This document shows positions 20,701-31,661 of a stretch of DNA of 64,000 nucleotides, piece after piece (within the stretch, counting starts at the first letter, position 1; each line of letters starts with the position of its first letter). The DNA is from Erodium maritimum (Eukaryota; Streptophyta; Magnoliopsida; Geraniales; Geraniaceae). A program made the position numbers and the translations under genes. The stretch spans positions 2,795,001 to 2,859,000 of the forward strand of contig OY997596.1 in NCBI GenBank assembly GCA_963921825.1. The letters run 5' to 3'. The notes below the pieces were generated by a model, which was given only the letters and a program-made list of their open reading frames with translations, was not told the DNA's origin and ran no database searches.

Positions 20701-23700
20701 AAAACTAGAGGAGTTATATGGTTGCACATTTGGGGAACAAGGCACAAGCAACAGGTTATCTGAGTTGAAGTTACCATCCAGCTTGGTTGCAATGTCTGCA
20801 AAGGTTGAGGATACGGCGTGTCTTCCTACGGACTTTTGTTTCCCTAAACTAGAAAGCTACGACATTCACATCGGTGAACATACTGACATCCTGTTCTCAA
20901 GTACAAGAGAAGTTCGCCGTTTAGTGCTGGTTTGCATCGGTAAAGACGTTATGATGAAAACATGTGAGAAGTTGCTTCCAACTGTGCAATGGTTGGGCTT
21001 GTACGAGTGTCATGACTTGTATTCTCTACCGTCTTTGAGATTACAAGAGTTGGAAACGTTGGATGTTTACTCCTGCTCGAAAATGGAATGGGTGTTGAAA
21101 TGTTTATTCCTCTCTGATGATTTCACCTGTTGCAGCTTTACAAATTTGAGAGAGCTGAAAGTGATTGATTGTGAGAAAGTGAAAGCAATATTCCCATTAA
21201 TGAAGTCAACAGGCAGAGCTCATCCTCAAAGTCATCTTCCCAATCTTCAAAAGATTGAGCTACGGAGTAACGGGCAACTGAAGCACATATGGGAGGGGCG
21301 TACAAGGTTATTAAGCTTATGCAACCTCACTCAAGTGAATATCACTGATTGCCCAGAACTGATTTGTATCTTTCCATCACAGTCTCTTGCTGCTAGCCTG
21401 CAGCAACTGGAAATTCTCAGAATAGATGGCTGTAGTAATTTGGAAGACGTTTTTTCCGAGAGAGGAGGGAGTGATGATGATGATTTTACCTGTTTCTGCT
21501 TTAAAAATTTGAGAGAGCTGAAATTGTCTAAATGTCATAAAGTGAAAGCAATATTCCCGTTAATGAAGTCTACAAGCAGAGCTGCTCCTCGTCATCCTCA
21601 AAATCATCCTTGTCGTCTTCCCAAGCTACAAAAGATTGTTGTAGAGGATAATTCCCTATTAGAGCACATATTTGGCCATCAAACTCAAGTGCTGGAATGC
21701 CCATGTTTACAAGTGCTGAAAGTGACACGTTGTCCTCAAATACCCACGACTCATTTTGTTGCAACTCAACTGCAACCTCCATCGTCAAAGGTACTTATTT
21801 TTATTTCATATTCCTCATACTATCTTTGCTAAATGGTTATTCAGTGGTGGTAATGAATGAAATTTTGCTCATTGTGTTCATTACAGTCGTACATCCAAAT
21901 AGTTGAAGCACGGCCACAAACACGACATGCTGATTTGCCACAAAGTACAATCATTTGCTTCTCCTTTCTCAATACAGTAAAGCTGGAAGACTGCAATAAA
22001 CTGAAACAAGTTTTCACGACATCTATTGTTAATAGTTTTCACAATTTGGAGAAGCTTATTGTACGAAGATGCAATGAATTAGAAGAAGTGATTATGGTTG
22101 AGGATGGAAACAAAGAACGGGAGAATGATGCAACGAGAGAAATGATTGGTAAAGTTGGTTTTGAGAAATTGGAAGTGTTACATGTAAGTGATTGTAAGAA
22201 ACTGAAAACAGTATTCTCAACCTTCATCGTACCTCTTCCAAAGCTACATACTCTTTTATTGCAAAGTAATGCAGTTTTAGAGAGCTTATTTGGACGATCT
22301 GGTGGTGATGTTTGCACTTCGCACTGGGCACGTTTAAGTGTGCTATCAGTTACAGGTTGTCCGAAACTCTGCACAGAGACTGTTGCTATTGTAAAAAGTC
22401 AACTACAAGTTCAGTCAACCACAGAGGTAATGATTTATGATGTTTCACTATTAGGGACAGTCCAACTGCTTTTTCTCTTTAATGAGAAAGAAATGTAGGG
22501 TTCCTCTAAATTATATTCATTACTTAATTGATTATTTAGGCTGCTTAATTAGCTGCTAACTTATTGCACATCTTAATTAACCGATTTTGCTACAATTAGT
22601 TATGTGGAATACTCTCTTGTCTCAAATTTAGTGTCGCAATTGCTTAAGCAGGAAATGATTTAAGAGTTCGATCGTCAAACGCTGATTTTTTATTAAACAC
22701 AGGCACTTATTTTTTGGCAAAATGAGTCTTGTGTTAAATAGTTTTCATATGATTATACATATAATTCAGTGCTAAGTATAATATAGCATTACTAATTGTA
22801 ATTGTTAATAGTTCTCTCTCATAATAGCGCCTAACCTTTATGGCGAAACACAGCTCTACTAGGGTTTCTGCGCCGTCCTGTCGCGCCTCACCCCAGCCCA
22901 GTCTCCTGTCCTTCCGGCGTAGTTTCGGCCCCTCGTCTCCGCTGCCATGGCGTTCTCCTCGTTCCTCTGCCTCTCCTGATGTTGCTACGCCGGGATTAGA
23001 GGATCTCCCCTCTCTCCGAGGCAACCTACCTTGGCGTTTTCCTCCCGCCTCTTCCCTCTCTCATCCTTCTCAAAGGAACGCCCAGGCTCGACCTGCTTCC
23101 CCGACGTTCCCAGCTATCTTTTTTCTCCCCGTGCGAACCCTAGTGGCTGACCCCCATCGATCTACTCCCTCGCCGCCGCTATCCGGGGATACCCGATTTC
23201 ATCGAACCCTCCCACCAATCCCCTTGATTCAGGCTCCTCCAAACCCTACGATTCAGGGCGGGCCGTGCAGGTGTGATTCAGGGCCAGGTCTCCTTCCGCC
23301 ACCACATCGACCACCGCAAACACCGTCGCCACCGCCAGCTAAGCATCGCGCGACGGTCTCCCTGGTGACTTGTGTTCCAAGGAAACCTCATCTAGGGTTT
23401 GCTTTTGGGCCTCAGCAGCCCAAGACTGATGGGCATCTGCAACCCTAGACTGATGGGCATATGCAGTCCAAGACTGATGGGCTTCTACAACCATTATTGG
23501 TGGGCCCTCCCAACCCACTAATGGGGGGTCTCGTCAGCCCACTACTGGTGGGCCATCGGCACTCCCTACGGTGAATGGAGAAGGAACTGGAACAATCAAG
23601 ACGTCTGCTAGAGCACCTCAGGAGGAGCAGGTCAGGGCGGGGAAGCAGCCCCGCCAGGAGGAATGAGAGGCAAGAGAAGCATTAGATACTGGCTCTAGGA

Positions 23701-25655
23701 GAGGTCCTATGTCGATGCTTTGCCTCCCACCATTACCGTCGTTGAGGTCCTCGATCTCCGGCACCCCCTTCCTCCTCTTCGTATTCTGTCCTTGCCGATA
23801 TGGCTTTCAAAAATCGTCAGCGACAGTTATAATGGTAAAAGGTTCAGTGAGTCATTGCTTGTTTGTACTGACCTTATTAGTGGCATGGGAGCATGTTCCT
23901 AGACGCACATCAATGTCCTGATATAAATTTTAATACAATTACACCTTTCGCTCAAAAAAATTGTAATTGTTGTGTCAGAAGTGCAGTGTAAAATGAAATT
24001 AATTTGATGTTTGAGAGTTGTACCTATATATTGACATTTTGATATGTATCTTAACTAATCTACAGGAAGCAATAAGGATTATCAACTTATCCAATATTCA
24101 AGGAGTAGAAGAGTTAATTCAGCTTCCAAGGCAAGAGGGTGATGATAAGTACATCCTGAAAGCGGAAGAATTAGGAGACCTGAAGAGGATATGGAGTGGG
24201 CCCACACAAGATATAAGCTTCTCCTTTCTGCTTGCACTAAGAGTGAAAGGGTGCAGCAGATTGAAACAACTCTTCACTACCACCATGGCTACATCTCTAC
24301 ATAATTTGGTAATGCTTTTGGTGGAGAGATGCGATGATCTAGAGCAAATAATTGAACAAGAAGAAGGGAATGAGGAGAATAATACACAATCGGTTCAACA
24401 ACTTGAGCTCTCTGAGCTTCGAATATTAAGACTGATAGATTTGCCAAAGCTTGCAAGTTTTTGTCCAACCTCAAGCAATTTGGTGTTTCCATATTTAACG
24501 GAGAAGATGTTAAAAGTTAAAGGCTGTCCAAAACAGATAACTGATTTCTTTAGTAAACAGAGTTACTTTGAGGGTGAAGATGACCAGGTTGATGATGTGG
24601 AGTATGACTCTGAGGGTGAAGATGACGAGTTTCATCTGGAGTATGATGAGGAGGATGATATATATTTTGAGAAATTTGTTGGGGTAAGTCCATTTGCTTA
24701 TTAATTAATACAATTTAGTTGAGTGCAGACATATTAGCTTTATCCTCATATGCTACGATAGGTACTTTTAGATTATTCAGAACCCTTAGTTATAAGGTAA
24801 TTAGCCTTAATCATAGCTTTAGCCTTTAGACATGCACGACTATAATTTATTTAGAAAGAACTCCATGTCACCTCGTTGTACTAAAGTCAAACATCAAATC
24901 ATAACCCACATATATGAGACGTATCAGATAGTAACGGTTTTTACTTTATTAATTCTCAAAATGTATCAAATCTGTTAAGTGTGACTAACACTGTGAAATA
25001 CCAGTCACATGCTCTAAAACTTTCCTGAAATTGGAAACTTTAATTTTTCGTTTATTCTCAAATCATAACGTAGATCTTTCGTGTATTCTTAAATCATAAC
25101 GTAAACCTTTTCGTTATTCTCAAATCATAACTCTGAACTCTGAACTATCAACTTTTCCTGTTACTCATTAAACGACCGTTAAACTTTTGGACGGAAAATG
25201 CGGTCAACATTACTAGGGGAAATATGGGTCCTAGCCCCTCTACAGGTTTGTTTTGACGATCCTAACTGGGATTGACCTTTCCTTGCACTTCCCAACTACG
25301 CTTGACCTTTAGGTTTTTGACACGTGTTGGTCATGTGCACAGTAGCATTTTTTAACGGGGTCGTCAAAATAGGCGGAATGGAAAGGTCACAGTTGGGAAG
25401 TGTAAGGAAAGGTCAAGCCAGTTAGGATCGCCAAAACAAACCTTAAGGGGGGTTAGGACCCATGGTTACCCCACATTACTACATGACCGTTTACGTTTGC
25501 TTGGGTTAGGATTTAGTAATAAACGAAAGGTGGGGTGAGGACATGGAGTAACCCCATTTATTTATTCATTTCATTAAAATACAATCCTGTGTTTTATCTT
25601 ATTTTGCGTTATATTCTAAACTTAGGCACTTCTCGGACTGCGGCCTAAAAGTTGA
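17750..25655 (+). CDS. NLR paralog B: CC-NBS-CC-NB-ARC-LRR resistance protein
   Basis: Four phase-0 exons can be read: 17,750-21,790, 21,887-22,426, 24,066-24,683 and 25,626-25,655, totalling about 1,742 codons. The N-terminus (MAAEFCISIAAKISEYLVEP) is the RPS2/At4g27190-type coiled coil. A first P-loop, GGAGSGKTT, lies at residues 182-190, with kinase-2 IIFDDVQKEF and CNGLPKAIVAMG but no ARC2 or MHD in the usual place. A second coiled-coil-like linker follows, then a full NB-ARC: P-loop GMGGIGKTT at 508-516, kinase-2 ILIILDDVWKKFDL, RNBS-B ILVTTRRRD, GLPL-type CLPIALETVG, and LHD (variant MHD) near 798-800. LRRs occupy about 830-1347 and exons 2-3. The C-terminus is strongly acidic. Family knowledge predicts an intracellular immune sensor with an ADP/ATP switch. 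Intron 2 contains a retroposon and intron 3 a MITE. If the last donor is unused, exon 3 reads six codons further to a stop. Confidence 0.88.
22807..23958 (+). mobile_element. LINE-derived retroposon in intron 2 of paralog B
   Basis: The 13-bp direct repeat AATTGTAATTGTT flanks this GC-rich 1.15-kb segment at 22,794-22,806 and 23,959-23,971. The 3' end is TTTCGCTCAAAAAAA. Inside, a Pro/Ser-rich frame (22,840-23,448) resembles the low-complexity part of plant LINE ORF1 proteins, but no RRM, zinc knuckle or reverse transcriptase is seen. The interior is therefore deleted or non-autonomous. The tail type matches the LINE end at 12,191. It lengthens the intron but leaves both splice sites intact. 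Confidence 0.85.
25216..25472. mobile_element. Foldback MITE with 9-bp TSD in intron 3 of paralog B
   Basis: This is an imperfect inverted repeat whose arms start GGGGAAATATGGGTCCTAGC on the left and GGGGTAACCATGGGTCCTAA on the right (reverse complement). It is flanked by the 9-bp direct repeat ACATTACTA at 25,207-25,215 and 25,473-25,481. The arms share TTTGTTTTG(A/G)CGATCCTAAC. It has no coding sequence. The 9-bp duplication points to MULE-type mobilisation. Confidence 0.9.
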
Positions 25656-26230
25656 GAAATATACGGTTTGTATCGAGTTCTACTGGCAAGCAGGACGTGA
25701 AGGAGGATTTATTTTGTAGGAGCTGGAAAATGAGTGATAATCTGCCCCGATATCTTCATTTTGTTTGTTGACATTAATGTGTTTCATTGTTTCTAAGAAC
25801 AAGAAACAGCTGTTGTGCTTCAGAGCCTTTAAAAGTTTGAAGTGTGGTTTGTAATAAATGAAGCTCCAAGACAATATGGTTCATGTCTTCTTTTCTTCTG
25901 AATTTCAATTTATAAACTAAATGTCATATTGCATGTACTGTGAACAAGTTAAGCAGGTGAGGAAATGAGATATTGGGTAATATCACTGAGAAATGGTCTC
26001 GATGCTCAAAATTACTGTCAAAATAGTATTCAATCAAACTTAATTGTTTTTCGTGTTTTGTAGCTTTTATTCTAAAGGAAAAACACGGTGATATAGTATT
26101 CCCCATATCTATGAAAAGGAGTGTTACCTGTAATTTCAAAGCGAAGTTGCATTTGAAAAGCATACTCTTGACAAGATCAATATATTCATAAAATGCCAAC
26201 GGTATGTCTTTTCACAAATAATCGGTTTCC
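25656..26230 (+). other. 3' flank of paralog B, duplicated (inverted) near paralog C
   Basis: The sequence GAGTTCTACTGGCAAGCAGG and what follows it recurs in reverse orientation at about 55,180-55,260. The 26,150-26,195 stretch (AAGCATACTCTTGACAAGATC) recurs reversed at 54,570-54,600. This is the shared downstream flank of B and C and probably includes the 3' untranslated region and polyadenylation sites. Confidence 0.7.
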
Positions 26231-27355
26231 ACAAATTAAAACATCGTTTCACAACGAAAGTTGTTACAAATTTTGAACTTAGAGTAACGTACTGAAATTA
26301 TCTCTAGTTTCTACACTTACCTAAAGAAACAAAATAGTGGAAATAGGAATTATCAAAGGCAACCAACTTTGAAGGGACACCTGAGAACCATAAAGCTGCT
26401 GTTAAAGGTTTAGGGGTTCCTTGAGGCTCAAGTAATTTATATAGTTTTCCAACAGAGTATCCCTTGGGGTCTTAAACCCAGTAGAGACTAGGATGGAAAT
26501 GATGAACAAGACCCATGAGTTCTGTTTCTGAATTCACTTCCCAACCCCTTGTTGATCTTTTTAACTTAGTCTCCCATTTGAAATCAATCCAGTTATGCTT
26601 TTGCTTGCTATCTTTGTCTTCAACAAGGTAAAAAAGCTTTCGGAACCTCTAACTTAAGCTTGAGTCATCTATCCGGAAACTATTCTGCTTACCTGAACCA
26701 AAGTTCCGTACGATACTTTCATTACCAAAAAATGACCCAAAGCTCAAATCCTGAGCCAAGAACTGAATGAAAGAGATCCATGAAGTTCTTTCCCCATTAT
26801 CAAAAGCTCCTCAGTTCCATTTCTCTGGATCCAAACCATAGTTTCCATAATTACCTTCTTACACATAGAATCTTTTTTCAATGCAACCTCCACCATTATT
26901 TTGCAGAGAGACGCTCGTTGATTCTGGACAACTTTTCAATCCTAAACCCGCTTCCTGTTTTGGAGTACACACCTTACACAACTGACTCTGAGTAACACTT
27001 TCTTACCTTGAGGCTTGAGCCTTACCAATACAAGGTTCCTCCATAATATCTGGATTAAAAAGACGAGCATTTGATTTTGCAAAATTGATTTTCAAGCCTA
27101 ACGTGTGTCGCAAGTTTTCAACTTCTTCCTTCCCTTTCCTGACAAAAATAATCGTATCGTCTGCAAATTGCAAATATGAGATTGAGGGACTATGATCATG
27201 AAATCTTACACCTTGAAAATCATCCATTCTCTCCTTGTTATAGCAATTGATGTGAGCCCTCTGTTGTTGGTGTGAAGATCAGGGGCGATAAAAGGTATCC
27301 TTATCTAAAACCTATTTGCATTGAAAAGTCTGGAGGAGGAGAACTATTGGTTAAG
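26231..27355 (-). mobile_element. LINE relic with reverse-transcriptase FADD motif
   Basis: The minus-strand frame 27,227-27,003 reads SISYLQFADDTIIF followed by a NLRHTLGLKINFAKS-type segment. This is the catalytic FADD box and the downstream GLKIN motif of plant L1-type reverse transcriptases. Upstream sequence reads as a decayed PLSPPLIF-like segment. The copy is short and decayed. The stretch 26,231-26,990 is assigned only by proximity, and I see no clear motif in it. Confidence 0.6.
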
Positions 27356-28261
27356 ACAGAGACATGAGCCTCAAAGTAGCAACCCGGTTCAGGCGTCCCC
27401 GAACTACGTTGTACCGATTTGACATCAGCACCGTCACGTTCGACTACAGGAGCGCTCCTGAGTCGACCCGCGACAGCTTAAAAACGTTTCACGCAGCACA
27501 CACAAACAGTATGCCAGTAATCTCGTACTGCACATACACACAAGCACAAACAAGACTCAAAACACGACGGGTCTACACACGGTTCCCGACCTGCGTACCC
27601 AACACACGAAGGGACTTTACCGACTCGACTCTCCCCACCTAGTTGACGGACAGTCCGAAGTGTGAAACCTCGAGCTCTGATACCAAGCTGTTACGCCCCA
27701 ATTTCAGTAAATCGAACTCGGGACGCGAACATTTATAAGATACAATACTTGAAACCTGTTTTCATTAAATCACTTCTAGAAATACCAATTTAGTCCAACA
27801 AAATTATATAAAACTCAAAATAAGTCCCAACAAGTGGACAAAACAAGGTATTCGTCACTAGACTCAAAAGTAAAACCCAGAATCCCGCTTCTAGCTCTTC
27901 AAGCTTCAGAAGCTCACCTAGTCTAGCCTGGGAACAGTACCTGTAGGAAAAGCAGCTAGGGGTGAGCGTTCGCTCACCACCACGGATAACAGACTGACTA
28001 CGGCATAATTAGCAGACAATGCCGGTAACACCAACACAAACTCAACACCGGGGAACGCCATCCCCAACCCAAGTACTCCGACTGAACACACACCCACTGT
28101 TACCTTCCTTGACCAACTCAACACCCTGACACGTAAAGTAGACCCGACACAACGATCACGACCTCTTCCAAGGACTCAAGGACCACCATGCAAAACCCAA
28201 GATCACAAAGGATCGCACACTAAACAAGATCACAAGGGATCGCATACCAGCTGCCAACTGC

Positions 28262-28462
28262 TCAGTGCCAAGAACGCTCGCAACCTCCCGAGACTCTAAC
28301 TCGGTCAGGCCAGCCAAAGAACGCTCGCAACCTCCCGAGACTCTAACTCGGTCAGGCCAGCCAAAGAATGCTTGCAACTTACCGAGACTCTAACTCGTAA
28401 GCCAACCAAAGAATGCTCGCAACTTACCGAGACTCTAACTCGTAAGCCAGCCAAAGAATGCT
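28262..28462. repeat. Minisatellite 1 in the long LTR (~45-bp unit, 4 copies)
   Basis: The motif AACGCTCGCAACCTCCCGAG plus ACTCTAACTCGGTCAGGCC repeats twice nearly exactly. It then recurs in two shorter variants (AATGCT(C/T)GCAACTTACCGAG). It lies in the Ty3-type LTR. Confidence 0.8.
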
Positions 28463-28689
28463 CACAAACCCAAACCACACACGCGCGGCCAGGACCCCTT
28501 TATTGACGGGCGGCCCCCCTACCCCGTCTGAACATGCAGACGCGTGTGCTCGTGGACCCCCGTTTCATGAAACGGGCCCCCAACCTCAGGTAACCACAAT
28601 CACAATCACAATCACATGCAAGTTCAACAACCAGTGACAACACAGGTTCAACACTCACATGCACTCATGGCCACCAAGACACCAACAGT

Positions 28690-29215
28690 GAAACTCGGAC
28701 TCAACAGCCCCACAGGCACTCACGGCCTCCCAAGATACACCAACAGTGACTCACGGGCTAAACAACCCCACGGGCACTCACGACCACTCAAACCACCAAC
28801 AGTAACTCACGGGCTCAACAACCCCACAGGCACTCACGGCCTCTCAAAACTACCAACAGTCACTCACGGGCTCAAAAACCCCACAGGCACTCACGGCCTC
28901 CCAAGACACACAAACAGTAACTCACGGGCTCAACAACCCTACAGGCACTCACGGCCTCCCAAGACACACCGCCAAACAGGACACGGGTTCAACAACCCCA
29001 CGGGCGCTCACGGCCTCCCAAAACACCAAAGGTAAAGACACGGGTTCAACAACCCCACAGGCACTTATGGCCACCCAAAACACCAAAAGTAAAGACACGG
29101 GTTCAACAACCCCACGGGCACTCACGGCCACCCAAGACACACCAACAATAAAGACATGGGTTCAATCAACTCCCACGGGCACTCATGGCCACCCAAACAC
29201 AACAGTAAAACACAG
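28690..29215. repeat. Minisatellite 2 in the long LTR (~60-bp unit, about 8 copies)
   Basis: The unit is built from GGGCTCAACAACCCCACAGG and CACTCACGGCC followed by a variable CCAAGACACACCAACAGTAA segment. The units vary in length and sequence. The open frames across the array are repeat artefacts. Confidence 0.8.
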
Positions 29216-29261
29216 CTCTCATGGCCACCCAAGACACAAAATACACAAACAACCTCCGGCA

Positions 29262-29400
29262 TAACCAATGCCTCCAACAGTCCTAATATCAACAGTTTCT
29301 CAATCAACCTCCGGGCATGGTCATATGCCTCCAGTACTCCTAATCTCGATAAGTTTGCAATCAACCTCCGAGCATGGTCATATGCCTCCACTAATTCTAA
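29262..29400. repeat. Minisatellite 3 in the long LTR (~60-bp unit, 2-3 copies)
   Basis: ATCAACCTCCGGGCATGGTC followed by ATATGCCTCCA recurs with one or two changes at about 29,301 and 29,361, with a partial copy at 29,262. Confidence 0.7.
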
Positions 29401-31099
29401 TAACGCTAAGTTCTCTGCTCCTACGACACTACTAAGTGTCACATGCATTTACAATATTCGCTACGTTCCCGTATCATGCCTTTCTAATATTCGATAACCC
29501 ACTTAACCCACGACACCCCAGTGTCACATGCATTTCTACTGTTAACTTTTCCTAGTCAGGGCCGAGATCCGGCTACTTTTCCCTACCTCGTACGTGTTCT
29601 CCCAAAAGCCAACCAACGAGCTCCGGTGATGATCTCAGTCACTCACCCAGCTTTCCCTTGCCTCGGTCCGTGGCACGATCTAAAAGAACACAATTTTAAG
29701 GCACTTAACAACTCGCAGGAATAAACTGAAAATCAATAAACTTGACGCCTAAACGTAACCCCGACAATGTCGATCACTCCCAAACTCCCCAATTACTCGA
29801 CATTGTCGATATTGGACCCGTAAAGGCCCGATTCTCCCGACATGGCGAATCTGCCCGGGTTTTGTAGATGCCCTTCCGGGGCTCCAAAAATTCCCGTTTT
29901 CGTTTCTACGGACTTAGAATAATTCAAGGGTCCCAATGTACTTGACCGAATCGAATTCCGACTCCCGGGTCAATTAATTACCGTTTCAAGTTTCTAAAAC
30001 CCGTTAATTATAACTTTTCCAATTTAATTCCAATTTTCGATTCGGTTAAGGATAAATGGTCCGGGGAATGTTTTAAACCACCCGAACACAAAACCCGAAC
30101 ACCCGAGCACGTGGGCCCCACCCGGCCAAGCTAGGCCGTGGGCCCTAGGGTTCATTGGGGCCCGGCCCACCATGGTGGTGGCCGGCCCTAGCTCCGGCCC
30201 TAGCTCCGGCCAGCCACCCTCTATGGTGGCCGGCCACCCCCCATGGTGGCCGGAGCTCCTCCCGAGCTTCCGGTCGCCGGAAAACGTGCTCCTTCGCCTC
30301 CAAACACCTCCAAAACGTCTCCAACACTTCCCCAACCTCAATACACCTCTAAACTAATCATTTTTACTCAAACCCTAACATTTGAAAATCATCAAAACGA
30401 GAATCGGTTCGGTGTATACCGTAGAGGAGGATGAGGGGAGTTCGATTGCTCCTTGCCTTGAGACGATCCAATGGATGGATGAGCGTGAATAGTGGCAAGA
30501 CCCAAGCTTCTTCTCTCTTTTTCTCTCTTCTTCCTTCGCTCTTCTTTCTCTTTCTAAAACACTAACTTTGCCAAAATCCTCCCCTTTTCTTCTTATGGCC
30601 GAACCCACCCTCTCCCCTTGTCTTCTTGTTTTTCCCCATAAACCTAACACCACCACTTGGTTGACAAGTGGCTAGGTGGGTCCCACACCTTTTTGGAACA
30701 ATATCTAGAAGATATTTTCCAATCAGATTCGCGAAAATCGGACGTTTCGGGCCCCGAACGGGCACTTTTCCCAAGAAATTACGAAACTTGACGGGCTACA
30801 AGGAAACGACTCAACTAAGACCGCTGCGACGACGGCTAAGCTTTTTGGATCCAAAACGGTCCTCGAATGGACCAAAACGTCGCTCGATTGACTTTTCCAG
30901 CGAAAAGTCAACATTTCCCAAATTGATCAGAAAGTTGCCCTGAGTCCTCCGGAACTCACTTTGGTCGATAACGGGGTCAACTTAAGTCCGGTATGACACT
31001 CGGGGTCATTTTAGGTTCAATTAAGTGTCAGTCTTAAAAATTTTAAATTTTCCTGTTTTTCGCAGGTTTGACTAGCGTTGACCGGGAGTGGTTATTACA

Positions 31100-31482
31100 A
31101 TTTTTTATGCATTGTCAGACAACCCCATAGATGCACTTCTCTTCGTCTCTCATTTCATGGGAGACATTCATCATATGACAAAACATTAGCATGTTTAAGG
31201 TAGTTGTTGGGTTATTGGTTAGTAAAATTAGGATTAACTGTTAATGCATATTTCAGGTTGCTCAAGAAAATGTTTTTGACTATCTGAACTTAACTTAGGA
31301 AGGCGAAGAAGTAATGCTGGATCTGGGATTGTAGAGGCATTCCACTAAAAGCGTATTGCTGAAGCAAATTTATCAAGGGAGTCTTGATTTCAAATTGGTG
31401 GGTTGTGGCTGATGATGGCTGAATGGTTTGACGCAACCTGTTGGTCTAAGGTGCACCATATTCACACAAGAGCCTTCATGGC
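31100..31482 (+). other. Possible terminal exon of an unidentified gene
   Basis: After a TGCATATTTCAG acceptor-like site, 31,257-31,298 reads VAQENVFDYLNLT and a TAG stop. The rest of the region, and the sequence beyond the Copia element (37,873-38,100), looks like a 3' untranslated region. No upstream exons were found because the long LTR lies immediately to the left. This is a weak call. Confidence 0.25.
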
Positions 31483-31661
31483 AGTCAATAACAGAGAATT
31501 GTATAGAATGAATAAGGTATATTTCTGTAGCAGTACAATGTATATATACATGAGGTAGTTATATGTAAGTAGGAGACTACAACTATATCACTACTAGAGA
31601 TAAGACTTATCAATATTAGATATTCAAGTTTAAATCGTTGAACTCTTATCACTTTTTGACA
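31483..31661 (-). repeat. Copia 3' LTR
   Basis: This 179-bp repeat matches 37,689-37,867 at about 175 positions. Its inner boundary is next to a CCCCCAC-rich stretch that is the polypurine tract on the minus strand. Confidence 0.93.

Larger units (their letters stand above)
27356..31099 (-). mobile_element. Ty3/gypsy-type LTR (3.4 kb) with PBS and start of interior
   Basis: The long terminal repeat spans 27,689-31,099. On the minus strand it starts TGTAATAACCACTCCCGG and ends GGGGCGTAACA. Directly inside is TTGGTATCAGAGCTC (primer site), followed by about 310 bp of interior to near 27,360. LTRs starting TGTTACGCCCC or TGTAATAACC and several kb long are typical of Tekay/Del-like Ty3 elements; the lineage call is an inference. 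Only this LTR and the beginning of the interior are present, so the element is broken. Age cannot be estimated without its partner LTR. Confidence 0.75.

Noticed and set aside
28616-29035. Plus-strand open frame with repeated Thr-His-Gly-Leu peptides
   Set aside because: It lies wholly in a minisatellite of a long LTR; the frame follows from the repeat unit.
28690-29215. Regularly spaced direct repeats resembling a CRISPR array
   Set aside because: Units vary in length and there is no constant repeat with unique spacers. The context is a plant LTR.
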